From Oscillospiraceae bacterium (GTDB lineage: Bacteria > Bacillota > Clostridia > Oscillospirales > Oscillospiraceae): DNA of 64,000 nucleotides. Positions 34,493 through 47,254 of this stretch are shown here, piece by piece. Where the stretch lies: NCBI GenBank assembly GCA_017397835.1, contig JAFQHV010000031.1, forward strand, positions 1 to 64,000. The letters are read 5' to 3'. Positions within the stretch are counted from its first letter, which is position 1, and each line of letters starts with the position of its first letter. A program made the position numbers and the translations under genes. The notes under the pieces were generated by a model. It was not told the origin of the DNA. It was given only the letters and a program-made list of their open reading frames with translations, and made no database searches.

Positions 34493-35467
34493 ATGGAAAA
34501 GCCTGTGTTCCCTTTGGGAAACAAGGAAATTCGCATCGGTATGCTGGGCATGACCGAGGGTAACGCCCACCCCTTCTCCTGGAGTGCTATGATCAACGGC
34601 TACGACCATGAGGAGATGGTCAAGTGGACCGCCAAGGACTACCCCACCATTCCCGCCTACCTGTCCAAGCAGCCTGCGGACACCTTCGGCATCCCCGGTG
34701 TCAGAGTTACCCACGTCTGCTTCACCGGCTACGCCGAGCGGGAGATGGCCGAAAGCTGCGCCCGGGCCACCTTTATCCCCAACGTGGTGGATAAGCCCGA
34801 GGATATGATCGGTCAGGTGGACGCCATCATCTGCGCCACCGACATCGGCGCCGAGCACGTCCAGCGCTGCCGTCCCTTTATCGAGGCCGGCCTGCCTATC
34901 TTCATCGACAAGCCTTTGGCCGACAACGAGGAGGACCTGCGTACCATGGTCAAGTGGTACGACGAGGGTGCCCACATCATGTCCGGCTCCTCCCTGCGCT
35001 ATAAGAAGGAGATCGAGATCTACTACGACCGCCACTTTGAGTTCGGCAAGTTCCGCTACATCATCTCCCCCATGGCCAAGAAGTGGGAGACTTACGGTAT
35101 GCACGCCATCGAGGCGTTCTTCCATCTGGTGGGCTGCGGCTTTGAGTGGGTGGAGAACCTGGGCACCTACGAGCAGCCTTTCGTCAACCTGTACCACAAG
35201 GACGGTTGCCACGTGACCATCCCCATGAACACCCCCGCCCCCGGCCTGTGGCTGTGCGGCGAGTATATGTCCAAGAACGTGGCCAGCGGCGACTCCTTCT
35301 ACTCCTTTAAGAAACAGCTGGAGGTCTTTGTGGACTACCTGCGCACCGGTGTGCACCCCTTCCCCTTTGAGGAGACCATCGAGTGCACCAAGATCCTCGT
35401 GGCCGGTATCCGCAGCCGGGAAGAGGGCGGCCGCCGGGTCTTCCTGTCCGAGATCCGCGAGCGGTAA
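34493..35467 (+). CDS. Gfo/Idh/MocA-family oxidoreductase
   Basis: The 324-residue product is a predicted NAD(P)-dependent sugar dehydrogenase. It has an N-terminal Rossmann-like region (GNKEIRIGMLGM ... VDAIICATDIGAEHVQRCRPFIEAGLPIFIDKPLADN). The conserved family segment FIDKPLA is at about residues 137-143. The C-terminal domain includes YGMHAIEAFFHLVG with a His in the expected catalytic area. The usual GxGxxG loop is altered to GMLGMTEGN, so cofactor binding may be atypical. It lies 33 bases after the YhcH-family gene in the same operon. Confidence 0.85.
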   Translation: MEKPVFPLGNKEIRIGMLGMTEGNAHPFSWSAMINGYDHEEMVKWTAKDYPTIPAYLSKQPADTFGIPGVRVTHVCFTGYAEREMAESCARATFIPNVVDKPEDMIGQVDAIICATDIGAEHVQRCRPFIEAGLPIFIDKPLADNEEDLRTMVKWYDEGAHIMSGSSLRYKKEIEIYYDRHFEFGKFRYIISPMAKKWETYGMHAIEAFFHLVGCGFEWVENLGTYEQPFVNLYHKDGCHVTIPMNTPAPGLWLCGEYMSKNVASGDSFYSFKKQLEVFVDYLRTGVHPFPFEETIECTKILVAGIRSREEGGRRVFLSEIRER

Positions 35468-35481
35468 GGAGGTCGTCCCCC

Positions 35482-36246
35482 ATGCAGAATCTTTTGACCG
35501 CCTTCTCCCTGTCCGGCAAGAACGCGCTGGTGGTGGGCGGTGAGCACCCCTACGGCATGGAGCTGATCGCCGGTCTGCAGGCAGCCGGCGCCCGGGTCTG
35601 GACGGCGGGTTCCGCCCCCGTGGACGGCGCATCCGGTGAGGGGTTCTTCCCCTACCGCCACGCCAACGCCGACGAGGCCGAGGCCCTTGCCGCGTGGGCT
35701 AAGAACGCTATGGGCACTGTGGACGTGCTGGTGGAAAACGTGCTCAACATGGACACCGCCCCCGGCTGGAGTCACGACTTCGATACCATCAACGCCCAGG
35801 CCCAGACCGCCATGGGCGGCATGATCCTCACGGTGCAGGCCGTGGGCCGCGTCATGGCGGCTCAGGGGCACGGCAGCGTGATCCTGTCCACCGACTACGG
35901 CGCGCTGGTGGGTTACGATCCCCACAACTACGGCGGCTGCCCGGAGCTCTACGAGCGGGACTTCTCCCTGCTGCGGGGCTACGTCCGGGGCAGCTGCGTC
36001 AACTACGCGCGCCAGGCCGCAGGCTTTTTGGGCGAACACGGCTGCCGCTGCAACGCTCTGGCCTTCGCCCCCATGGCGGGCAAGCAGCCCAAATCCTTTG
36101 AGGAAGCCTTTGCCGCCCACAGCCAGATCAAGCGCCTTGCCACGGCGGAGGACATCGCCGCCGCGGTGACCTTCCTCGCTTCCGACGCCTCCGCCTACGT
36201 CACCGGCATCACCCTGCCCGTGGATGGCGGCTACACCGCAAAGTAA
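35482..36246 (+). CDS. SDR-family protein lacking the YxxxK catalytic motif
   Basis: I chose ATG 35482 (254 aa) with aaggagg upstream. The Rossmann fold (NALVVGGEHPYGMELIAGLQAAGARVW) and the C-terminal LASDASAYVTGITLPVDGGYTAK are typical of short-chain dehydrogenases. In the active-site region, however, the segment aligned to the YxxxK motif of the next gene reads RGYVRG, with no lysine. The Ser-region STDYGALVGYD is present. It may be inactive or a regulatory partner of the intact SDR 13 bases downstream. Both end in GGYTA, suggesting a common origin. Confidence 0.82.
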   Translation: MQNLLTAFSLSGKNALVVGGEHPYGMELIAGLQAAGARVWTAGSAPVDGASGEGFFPYRHANADEAEALAAWAKNAMGTVDVLVENVLNMDTAPGWSHDFDTINAQAQTAMGGMILTVQAVGRVMAAQGHGSVILSTDYGALVGYDPHNYGGCPELYERDFSLLRGYVRGSCVNYARQAAGFLGEHGCRCNALAFAPMAGKQPKSFEEAFAAHSQIKRLATAEDIAAAVTFLASDASAYVTGITLPVDGGYTAK

Positions 36247-36259
36247 GGGAGGGTCCGCT

Positions 36260-37084
36260 ATGTTCAATACCTACGATTTGTTTTCCATGAAGGGCAGGAA
36301 CGTCCTGATCACCGGTGGCCGTGTCATGTACGGCCTGGGCGCCACCATGGCTTTGGCCGACGCGGGCGCCAACCTGTACCTGGCCAGCCACTCGGTGGAG
36401 AGCGCCCGGGAATTTGTGGAGCAGCTCAGTTCCGAAAAGGGCATCAAAGTCACCGCCGTCCCCTTCGATCAGGGCGACCCGGCCAGCATTGACGCCATGT
36501 TCCAAACCGTTATCGCCGACGGCGGCAGTCTGGACGCGTTCATCCACTGCAGCCGCACCATCCCCACCTCCGCCAAAAACGGGCCCACTCCGTGGGACAC
36601 CGGCGACGATGCCGTTGAAGCCAACGTGCGCACCAATTCCGCCGCCACCATCCGTATGGTGCAGCTGGCCGGGGAACAGATGATAAAGCAGCGCAGCGGC
36701 TCCATCGTGGTCTTTGGCTCCATGATGGGCTTGATCGGTGTGGAAAAGCACAATTACGACGTACCCGAGCAAAATACCTTCGGCGCCGTGGGCGCCGGCG
36801 GTCACACCTATGCCGTGGACAAGTCCGGCCTGACCGCCTGGGTGCGCCACGCCGCCAGCTACTACGGTCAGTACGGTGTGCGCATCAACGCCGTGTGCCC
36901 CGGCGGTCTGAACTCCCATCGTACCAGCGAGGAGTTCGCCCGTCAGTATTCCAAGCACACCCAGCTGGGCCGGCTGGCCAATCAGGAGGACGTGTCCGGT
37001 CTGATTTTGACCCTGGCCTCCGACGCCGGTGCCTACCTCACCGGTTTGAGCATCCCCATTGACGGCGGCTACACCGCCCTGTAA
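36260..37084 (+). CDS. SDR-family oxidoreductase
   Basis: The 274-residue classical short-chain dehydrogenase starts at ATG 36260 after gggaggg. The cofactor region is VLITGGRVMYGLGATMALADAG, the catalytic Ser region is VVFGSMMGLIG and the YxxxK motif is intact as YAVDK. The C-terminus LASDAGAYLTGLSIPIDGGYTAL is typical of the gluconate/ribitol-dehydrogenase-like SDR group. It ends the operon before a terminator. The substrate is probably a sugar or sugar acid imported by the divergent permeases; this is inference. Confidence 0.9.
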   Translation: MFNTYDLFSMKGRNVLITGGRVMYGLGATMALADAGANLYLASHSVESAREFVEQLSSEKGIKVTAVPFDQGDPASIDAMFQTVIADGGSLDAFIHCSRTIPTSAKNGPTPWDTGDDAVEANVRTNSAATIRMVQLAGEQMIKQRSGSIVVFGSMMGLIGVEKHNYDVPEQNTFGAVGAGGHTYAVDKSGLTAWVRHAASYYGQYGVRINAVCPGGLNSHRTSEEFARQYSKHTQLGRLANQEDVSGLILTLASDAGAYLTGLSIPIDGGYTAL

Positions 37085-37089
37085 CGAAC

Positions 37090-37130
37090 AGAAAACGCCC
37101 CCGATGCGCTGCATCGGGGGCGTTTTTTCT
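37090..37130. terminator. Bidirectional terminator between the SDR operon and lacZ
   Basis: A 16-bp stem (aaaacgcccccgatgc/gcatcgggggcgtttt, loop gct) with a T run on both strands. Confidence 0.92.
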
Positions 37131-37131
37131 C

Positions 37132-41178
<4,047 letters not shown>

Positions 41179-41243
41179 CAGGTATTTCCCGCCCACCTCG
41201 GCGCATATACTCCCACAAAGAGTTTGTGGGAGGTCAAATCAGT

Positions 41244-42014
41244 ATGAAAAAGCCCGTGTTCAGCGTGATATACCTGCGCCGAAAATCCCTGTCCGTTTTC
41301 GCCTGTCTGGCTGCGGCGTGCGCCATCTTTTGGGCGGTCAGCTATCCCGCCGCCGTGGGCGCTTCCGCCAGTCCCCGTCAACTACCCATCTACTGCGTGC
41401 AGCGGGACCAGAAAATGCTGTCGATCAGCTTTGATGCCGCCTGGGGCAACGAGGACACCCAGCAGCTTATCGACACGCTGGCTCATTACGGCGTCAAAGC
41501 CACCTTTTTTGTGGTGGGCGACTGGGTGGACCGTTACCCGGAATCGGTCAGGGCACTCCACGACGCCGGGCACGAAGTCATGAACCACTCCAACACCCAC
41601 GCCCACCTGCCTCAGCTGTCCACCCAGCAAATCGTGGATGATCTGACTACCTGCAACGAAAAAATAAAGGCCATCACCGGGGTCTGTCCCACTTTGATCC
41701 GCCCACCCTACGGCGATTATGACGACAACTCCATCCGGGCCATCCGCTCCATGGGCATGGAACCCATCCAGTGGGACGTGGACAGTCTGGACTGGAAGGA
41801 TCTGTCCGCCGCCGACATCACAAAGCGGGTGACAAACAAGGTCTGTCCCGGCTCCATCGTACTGTTTCACAACGCCGCCAAGCACACGCCCGAGGCCCTG
41901 CCCACCATTATCGAGCAGCTTTTGGCCGACGGCTACTCCTTCGTCCCCATCTCCCAGCTGATTTTGAACGGAGCCTACACCATCGACCACACCGGCCGTC
42001 AGTGTCCGGCTTGA
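41244..42014 (+). CDS. Polysaccharide deacetylase, PdaB-like
   Basis: The 256-residue NodB-fold protein starts at ATG 41244 after gggagg. An N-terminal hydrophobic segment (about 20-41, after RRK) is a signal or anchor, so the enzyme acts outside the membrane. NodB motifs are SFDAAWGNEDT (the usual second metal-binding Asp is Ala), NHSNTHAHLP (metal-binding His pair), RPPYGDYDD and the C-terminal ILFH-type VLFHNAA. The SFDAAWG form is characteristic of PdaB/YlxY-type sporulation-associated deacetylases, so this hints that the organism forms spores. It is transcribed alone, followed by a terminator. Confidence 0.87.
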   Translation: MKKPVFSVIYLRRKSLSVFACLAAACAIFWAVSYPAAVGASASPRQLPIYCVQRDQKMLSISFDAAWGNEDTQQLIDTLAHYGVKATFFVVGDWVDRYPESVRALHDAGHEVMNHSNTHAHLPQLSTQQIVDDLTTCNEKIKAITGVCPTLIRPPYGDYDDNSIRAIRSMGMEPIQWDVDSLDWKDLSAADITKRVTNKVCPGSIVLFHNAAKHTPEALPTIIEQLLADGYSFVPISQLILNGAYTIDHTGRQCPA

Positions 42015-42019
42015 CCGCA

Positions 42020-42066
42020 TCAAAAAACGCGCGCCCTGTCGCTGGACAGGACGCGCGTTTTTTGTG
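42020..42066. terminator. Bidirectional terminator between deacetylase and exopolysaccharide operon
   Basis: A long stem (aaaaaacgcgcg/cgcgcgtttttt with inner cctgtc/gacagg) serves the converging genes. Confidence 0.92.
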
Positions 42067-42069
42067 TAT

Positions 42070-43194
42070 TCAGAAATTGACCGCCGGCTCCTTTACGCAG
42101 CTTTGATATTGCGCAAACACGATATCACCCACACGGTCCAAGTTGTAGTCTGCCACACTTCCGGCAGCCTGCTCACCCAAGCGGCAGGCAAGTTCCGGGT
42201 CATTGATCAGCCGCTCAACGGCTCGCGCACAGGCCACGTGGTCCCCGTAGGGGTACAGCAGCCCGTTTTCTTCGTGCCGCACCAGATCCACGTGTCCTTT
42301 TACCGCGCTGGCCACCACGGGCAGTCCGCAGTACATAGCCTCCATCACGTTGAACGGCAACCCCTCACTGCGGCTGGACGGCACCACGACGTCCGCAGCG
42401 GCATACCACCGGCCCACGTCCCGCACGTAGCCCGGAAAGTGCACCCGATCGTTCACGCCCAGCTCCCGGGCCAGACTGCGGCAGCGTTCCAGCCGGGTCC
42501 CTTCCCCCGCCAGCACCAGCACCACGCGCTCCGGCAGCAGCTGCATGGCCCGGATCAACACGTTCTGGCTCTTGTTCTTGGAAAACTCCCCGGCAAAAAA
42601 CAGCACCGTCGCATCCGCCGCAATTCCCAGTTCCCGGCGCAGGTCCTCCCCCATATCGGCCGCAGTATCAAGCTGTGCAAAGTCCACGCCCATCCCCGGG
42701 ATAAACGTCACGCGCTTTCCCAGCCCGTGGCGACGAGCCATGTCATAGTCCGATCGGTCCATGGTCAGCATCAGATCCGTCACCGGGGCAACCATTCGCT
42801 CCGCCGTCAGCAGGATCCGCCGTTTCCATGCCGGACTGTTTTCATCAAACAAAAAGCCGTGGACCACACCAACGACTTTGGGTCGCCGGCCCGGTCCCAG
42901 CACCGCCAGACGAGTGAAAAAAGACGCCAGGGACGTGTGGGCCGTGACAAGGTCGTATCCCTCCCGCCGGATCAACCCGCGCAGCTGAGCCGCCGCCCAA
43001 AAGTTGCCCGGCGCGATCATGGACTTTTTAAGTGGGAGATGGAACACCTTATCCGCACCAGGGATGTCCATTTTCTTTCCGCCGCAGGCCACGTGCACCT
43101 GCCACCCCGCCGCCCGGAACCGTTCCAGATAAGGCAGATGAAAGCTGCGGATGTGGGAATATGTAGAGGCGGTAAACAGCACCTTTCGTTCCAT
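42070..43194 (-). CDS. Glycosyltransferase family 4-type (exopolysaccharide synthesis)
   Basis: The 374-residue GT-B fold protein transfers a sugar from a nucleotide donor onto the growing lipid-linked repeat unit. The N-terminal acceptor domain has TASTYSHIRSFHLPYLERFRAAGW. The C-terminal donor domain has FAGEFSKNKSQNVLIRAM and the donor-binding segment VVPSSRSEGLPFNVMEAMYCGLPVVAS with the EX7E-like Glu pair. It is the last gene of a three-gene operon, 30 bases after the priming transferase, and starts with gggaggagccgtcgATG. Confidence 0.92.
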   Translation of the reverse strand: MERKVLFTASTYSHIRSFHLPYLERFRAAGWQVHVACGGKKMDIPGADKVFHLPLKKSMIAPGNFWAAAQLRGLIRREGYDLVTAHTSLASFFTRLAVLGPGRRPKVVGVVHGFLFDENSPAWKRRILLTAERMVAPVTDLMLTMDRSDYDMARRHGLGKRVTFIPGMGVDFAQLDTAADMGEDLRRELGIAADATVLFFAGEFSKNKSQNVLIRAMQLLPERVVLVLAGEGTRLERCRSLARELGVNDRVHFPGYVRDVGRWYAAADVVVPSSRSEGLPFNVMEAMYCGLPVVASAVKGHVDLVRHEENGLLYPYGDHVACARAVERLINDPELACRLGEQAAGSVADYNLDRVGDIVFAQYQSCVKEPAVNF

Positions 43195-43224
43195 CGACGG
43201 CTCCTCCCTCCGCGGTCACGCGGC

Positions 43225-44616
43225 TTATTTCAGCTGTTCACTGTTAATGAACTTTCCGCCAAACACGGTCATAAGCAGGATCTTGATGTCCAGCAGCACG
43301 TCCCAATGCTCGATGTAGTAAAGGTCGTGCTCAATGCGTTCCTTGATGGAGGTGTCGCCCCGCAGTCCGTTCACCTGCGCCCAGCCGGTAATACCCGGGC
43401 GCACCTGATGCTTGACCATGTAGAGGGGCACTTCTTCCTTGAACCGATCCACGTGAAACGGCAGCTCCGGTCTGGGCCCCACAAGGCTCATATCCCCCTT
43501 AAACACGTTGAACAACTGGGGCAGTTCGTCCAACGAGAACTTGCGGATAAAGGCGCCAAACTCCGTTTTACGGTTATCCCGGTCACTGCTCCAGCCCGTA
43601 TCCTGACTGTCGTTGACCCGCATGGAGCGGAATTTGTACATATAAAATTTCTTCTTATTGCGTCCCACCCGTTCCTGACGGAAGATGATGGGTCCGGGCG
43701 AGGACAGCTTCACCCCAATGGCGCAGGCCAGCAAAACGGGACTGGTCAACACCAAAAGCAGACCCGAGCAGAGTATATCGGCCAGTCGCTTGGCAAACGC
43801 ATTCCCCCAGTTGTCCAGCGGTATGCGGCGGATGTTCAGAAGAGGGATGCCGCCGATGTCATCGAACTGCGGATTCGCCGTGATGTAGTCGGAATAAAAC
43901 GGAATGATGGACATCTTAGTCCCCGTTTTCTCGCAGGCCGCGATCAGGGTCGGCGTGTACTTATAGTCCTCCATCTCAATGGCGGACACCACCTCGTCCG
44001 GGCGGTACCTGTCCAAAATTTCTTCCAGCCGGTCGTAAGTACCCAGATGCTCCGGGACATCTTCCCCCTCCATGGGCGTCAAGGCAACATAGCCCGCCAC
44101 ATGGTAGCCCAAATACCGTTGCCTGTCAATGACGCTGATATAGTTTTTTGCAATTGGACCGTTTCCCAACAGCACAACATACTTTTGATTATAGCCTTTG
44201 GCCCGCATCTGCCTCATAATGCCACGGCCGATCACACGTTTCGCACTCAGCGCGCCCACGCTCAGCACGAGGAAAATCGCCATGACCCAGCGCGAAAAGT
44301 CAATGCCGCGAAACAAGAACAAAGCACTCAGGCCCAGAGCCATATCCATCAAACTGGCCACCCAAAGGCGAGCCAGTTCCTTCAAGATCGTCACCCGCCG
44401 GAACGACTGATACATACCGAAGGCCGCATAGGTAAACAGGCACAGCACCGCCATTCCCAGCGCTAGAAGCATATAACCCCCGAACGACACCGAGATGCGC
44501 CCGCCCGGCATAACGAAAAAGCGCAGCCAGAACGCAAGCGGCATCATCAGCAGGATGATGGCACCGTCACTGAGCACATTCAGCTGGTTGATCAATCTCT
44601 GATTCTCTTTGATCAT
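43225..44616 (-). CDS. Undecaprenyl-phosphate sugar phosphotransferase (WcaJ/CpsE type)
   Basis: This priming transferase attaches the first sugar-1-phosphate to undecaprenyl phosphate at the membrane. The 463 residues contain about four N-terminal membrane helices, a central nucleotide-sugar-dehydratase-like domain (YVVLLGNGPIAKNYI) and another helix near 275-300. The C-terminal bacterial sugar transferase domain has RQERVGRNKKKFYMYKFRSMR and DELPQLFNVFKGDMSLVGPRPELP. It starts after aggaggaact. It defines the operon as exopolysaccharide or capsule synthesis. Confidence 0.95.
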   Translation of the reverse strand: MIKENQRLINQLNVLSDGAIILLMMPLAFWLRFFVMPGGRISVSFGGYMLLALGMAVLCLFTYAAFGMYQSFRRVTILKELARLWVASLMDMALGLSALFLFRGIDFSRWVMAIFLVLSVGALSAKRVIGRGIMRQMRAKGYNQKYVVLLGNGPIAKNYISVIDRQRYLGYHVAGYVALTPMEGEDVPEHLGTYDRLEEILDRYRPDEVVSAIEMEDYKYTPTLIAACEKTGTKMSIIPFYSDYITANPQFDDIGGIPLLNIRRIPLDNWGNAFAKRLADILCSGLLLVLTSPVLLACAIGVKLSSPGPIIFRQERVGRNKKKFYMYKFRSMRVNDSQDTGWSSDRDNRKTEFGAFIRKFSLDELPQLFNVFKGDMSLVGPRPELPFHVDRFKEEVPLYMVKHQVRPGITGWAQVNGLRGDTSIKERIEHDLYYIEHWDVLLDIKILLMTVFGGKFINSEQLK

Positions 44617-44646
44617 AGTTCCTCCTCAAATGCACCGGGAGCCGTG

Positions 44647-46989
44647 TTACAGCCCCATTCTGTCAAGAAACACACGGTTCCGTTCCTGCAGCACGATTTC
44701 TCCCATGTTCTGCCGGTTCCAGTCGTCCATCAGTCCGGCAATGTGGGCCACGCCGCTGCGGAACTCCAACGAGTCTTCCTCGTAGCGCTCCAGCAGGTCG
44801 AACGCCCACTGCCACGCCTCCGCCTTGGAGGAAACGTAAGTCACGTACTTTTCTGTCATCGCGACGCCGCGCTCCACATTCCCGTTGGCGAAATAGTATT
44901 CGGCAAGGTAGGCCGGGATGGTGTTGGAGTCCACCTGCTCCAGCCGGGCGGCGTACACCTGTGCCTGCTCCTGCACCTGCGGAACATCAGACGCGCTGGG
45001 GGCGTTGGTGACGTAAGAAAGCATATAGTCCGCCCATTCGTACCGATCCAGCTTGATCGCCTTGTCCAGTGTGCCGAAGGTGGGCGTGGTGACCACAAGG
45101 TGCTTGGCCCGGACGTTGCCGCCCAGCAGGCCGAGGAACACCGCCAAAACCACGGCTCCGCCCGCCAGAACGCCGACTTTCACCCCCGTTGTTTTCACGG
45201 GAGAAGCACAGCACAAATTGATCAGCGCAAATACGCCGAACGCGAAGGGCAAGTAGGCAAAGTGGGAAAATACCACCTCCACTCCACCATGGCCGATCAT
45301 AAATACCAGCGCCGCACCCAGCGCCGCAGTCAGTCCAACCCCCGGTTTTTTTCGCCGGGCGCGCAGCACAGCCGCCGCCGAAACGGCCAGCAGCCCAATG
45401 AACAGAAACAGTCCGATGATGCCGGTTTCCGCCATGACCTGAATATAGTGGTTATGGGCGTACTTGGTTTCATAGAAGAATTGCTGCACGCTCATAATTC
45501 CGTTTTCGTAATATCCGATCCCGCCGCCAAAAACGGGACTGCGCAGAAACAGCTTGACTCCGTCTTCAAAGAACACCATGCGCTGAATGGCGTTCTGGTT
45601 GGCAAACAAACCTTGAACACGGTTTGCAATAAAGCTGGGCAGCAGCTTGTACCCCAAAGGGACCTCCCCCTGCCCGTCCGGTCCGGACCAGGTCACCCGG
45701 TCCAGCCGGACATCCTCCACGGCAGCAAAGGTGAAATAAACCACCAGGCAATCATCCGCAACGGAAAACTCTGCCTGCTCCAGCGCGCCCTGATACAGCA
45801 GGGTTCTGGTGTGCATCATGGTCTGTTCTTTGTTTTGGCTTTCGATCGTAACGGTGACCGGACCGGAGACCTGCGCGCTGACCACATATTCCCCGGCTTT
45901 CGGGTAGATGCTGCGGCGGAGGGTTTCCCCCGCGGCAAGTTCCGTGCCGCCGGTCAGATTGTACGCCAGCACGATGACTGCCAGCAGTGCGGCGATCAGG
46001 CCGCCCATAGCAGCCAGCAGCACCTTACCGTGTCCGGCCAGCTTTTTCGCCAGGGGCCAGCCCACAAAGCGATCCAGCACGCACAGCGCCGCGCTGCCGA
46101 CTACCACACACAGCAGGGGGACGATTTGGACGCCGTCCCACACCCCAAACGAGGTAACAGAAATCGGAACCACCGCCGCCACAACAACGACCAGCGTTTC
46201 CACCATCAGTACAAGGGCCCCGGCACGTTTCCGCGCCCCTTCCAGCAGCAGATAGGCCACAAAGGCCACGGCGATGGTGGCGGTAGCGCCCATGCTGAAC
46301 GCCAGCACGAAGGCCAGCGCGTTGATGTACAGACACACCAAATGCCCTCTGCCGGCCTTCTCCCCCTCACCGGAGAGGACCAGTCCCAGGGACAGCAGCA
46401 CGCCAATGCCCGCAACGCCGGCAAAGACGTTGGGATTCTGGACCAGGGAGGTCATGCGGATCCCCTCTTCCACGCCGCCAAGCACGGCGTAGTCCTTTCC
46501 GAACAGACCCAGCAGACGGACCACCGCTCCGCTGATCCATCGGGTAGACAGCAAATCAATACTGACCACCCCCATCAGCGCAGCGGCCCGGGCAAGAACC
46601 GCGGCGATCTTCAAACCGGGGGCAGCCTCCCCTTTGGGAGCCAAAGCCAGGAAAATCAGCACGACGGCAAACGAAACCGCGATCTTCAAAAATTCACTCA
46701 GAGCAAACTTGCCCGACACGGCGTAAAATGTGGAAATAAAGTCCATTGCGACCACCGCAAACAGCGCGATGAGCGGCCAGCGAACCTGCTCCAAAAGTGT
46801 TTTGGCCCGCAGCGCACCCACCGCAAGGGCACCGGCCAGCAAAATCAGCGCCGTCCACTTGACCGTGCCGGCGGAACACAGACACACCACAAAGAAAAAG
46901 AGGACCGCCACCAAATGCGGCGCACTCCCCCGGATAAAGGCAGGCCGCGCCGGAGCAGGATCCGTTTTTTTCCTCTGCTGCTTGCTCAT
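44647..46989 (-). CDS. O-antigen ligase/polymerase-family membrane protein with TPR-like tail
   Basis: The 780-residue protein has about a dozen membrane helices up to roughly residue 560, interrupted by a large extracytoplasmic loop (about 335-470). The Wzy/WaaL-type segment FGGGIGYYENGIMSVQQFFYETKYAHNHYIQVMAETGIIGLFLF follows, including the conserved AHNHY. The C-terminal ~180 residues are helical repeats resembling TPRs. It is the first gene of the operon and likely polymerises or ligates the lipid-linked glycan. The start ATG 46989 follows aaggag. No flippase gene is in the operon. Confidence 0.88.
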   Translation of the reverse strand: MSKQQRKKTDPAPARPAFIRGSAPHLVAVLFFFVVCLCSAGTVKWTALILLAGALAVGALRAKTLLEQVRWPLIALFAVVAMDFISTFYAVSGKFALSEFLKIAVSFAVVLIFLALAPKGEAAPGLKIAAVLARAAALMGVVSIDLLSTRWISGAVVRLLGLFGKDYAVLGGVEEGIRMTSLVQNPNVFAGVAGIGVLLSLGLVLSGEGEKAGRGHLVCLYINALAFVLAFSMGATATIAVAFVAYLLLEGARKRAGALVLMVETLVVVVAAVVPISVTSFGVWDGVQIVPLLCVVVGSAALCVLDRFVGWPLAKKLAGHGKVLLAAMGGLIAALLAVIVLAYNLTGGTELAAGETLRRSIYPKAGEYVVSAQVSGPVTVTIESQNKEQTMMHTRTLLYQGALEQAEFSVADDCLVVYFTFAAVEDVRLDRVTWSGPDGQGEVPLGYKLLPSFIANRVQGLFANQNAIQRMVFFEDGVKLFLRSPVFGGGIGYYENGIMSVQQFFYETKYAHNHYIQVMAETGIIGLFLFIGLLAVSAAAVLRARRKKPGVGLTAALGAALVFMIGHGGVEVVFSHFAYLPFAFGVFALINLCCASPVKTTGVKVGVLAGGAVVLAVFLGLLGGNVRAKHLVVTTPTFGTLDKAIKLDRYEWADYMLSYVTNAPSASDVPQVQEQAQVYAARLEQVDSNTIPAYLAEYYFANGNVERGVAMTEKYVTYVSSKAEAWQWAFDLLERYEEDSLEFRSGVAHIAGLMDDWNRQNMGEIVLQERNRVFLDRMGL

Positions 46990-47075
46990 ATTAAAACAGC
47001 TCCTTCTACGCTGTGATTTACACGTTTTGTACTCCCCCGTCGAAAACCTACCGGCGACAAGGGTCTGCTTGTCGT

Positions 47076-47104
47076 ATTATAACATACACAGGTCGAAATA
47101 TCAA
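47076..47104 (-). promoter_or_regulatory. Promoter of the exopolysaccharide operon
   Basis: TTGATA and a perfect TATAAT on the minus strand with 17-base spacing; the leader to the first ATG is about 80 bases. Confidence 0.78.
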
Positions 47105-47212
47105 CGCATTTCAAGGCTTCTCCGATGTTCGTAATGTCAACTGTCATTTGAATTGCAGCACGTCTCCCGGCGGGCAGCCGGCAGTCGAAATACATCGAAC
47201 CCGCGCCCCAAA

Positions 47213-47254
47213 TATCAAACCGCACCCCCCGTGCCGGGAGGTGCGGTTTTGCTT
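47213..47254 (-). terminator. Terminator of the DUF554 gene
   Basis: The stem aaaccgcacc/ggtgcggttt lies directly after the DUF554 stop codon. Confidence 0.75.
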
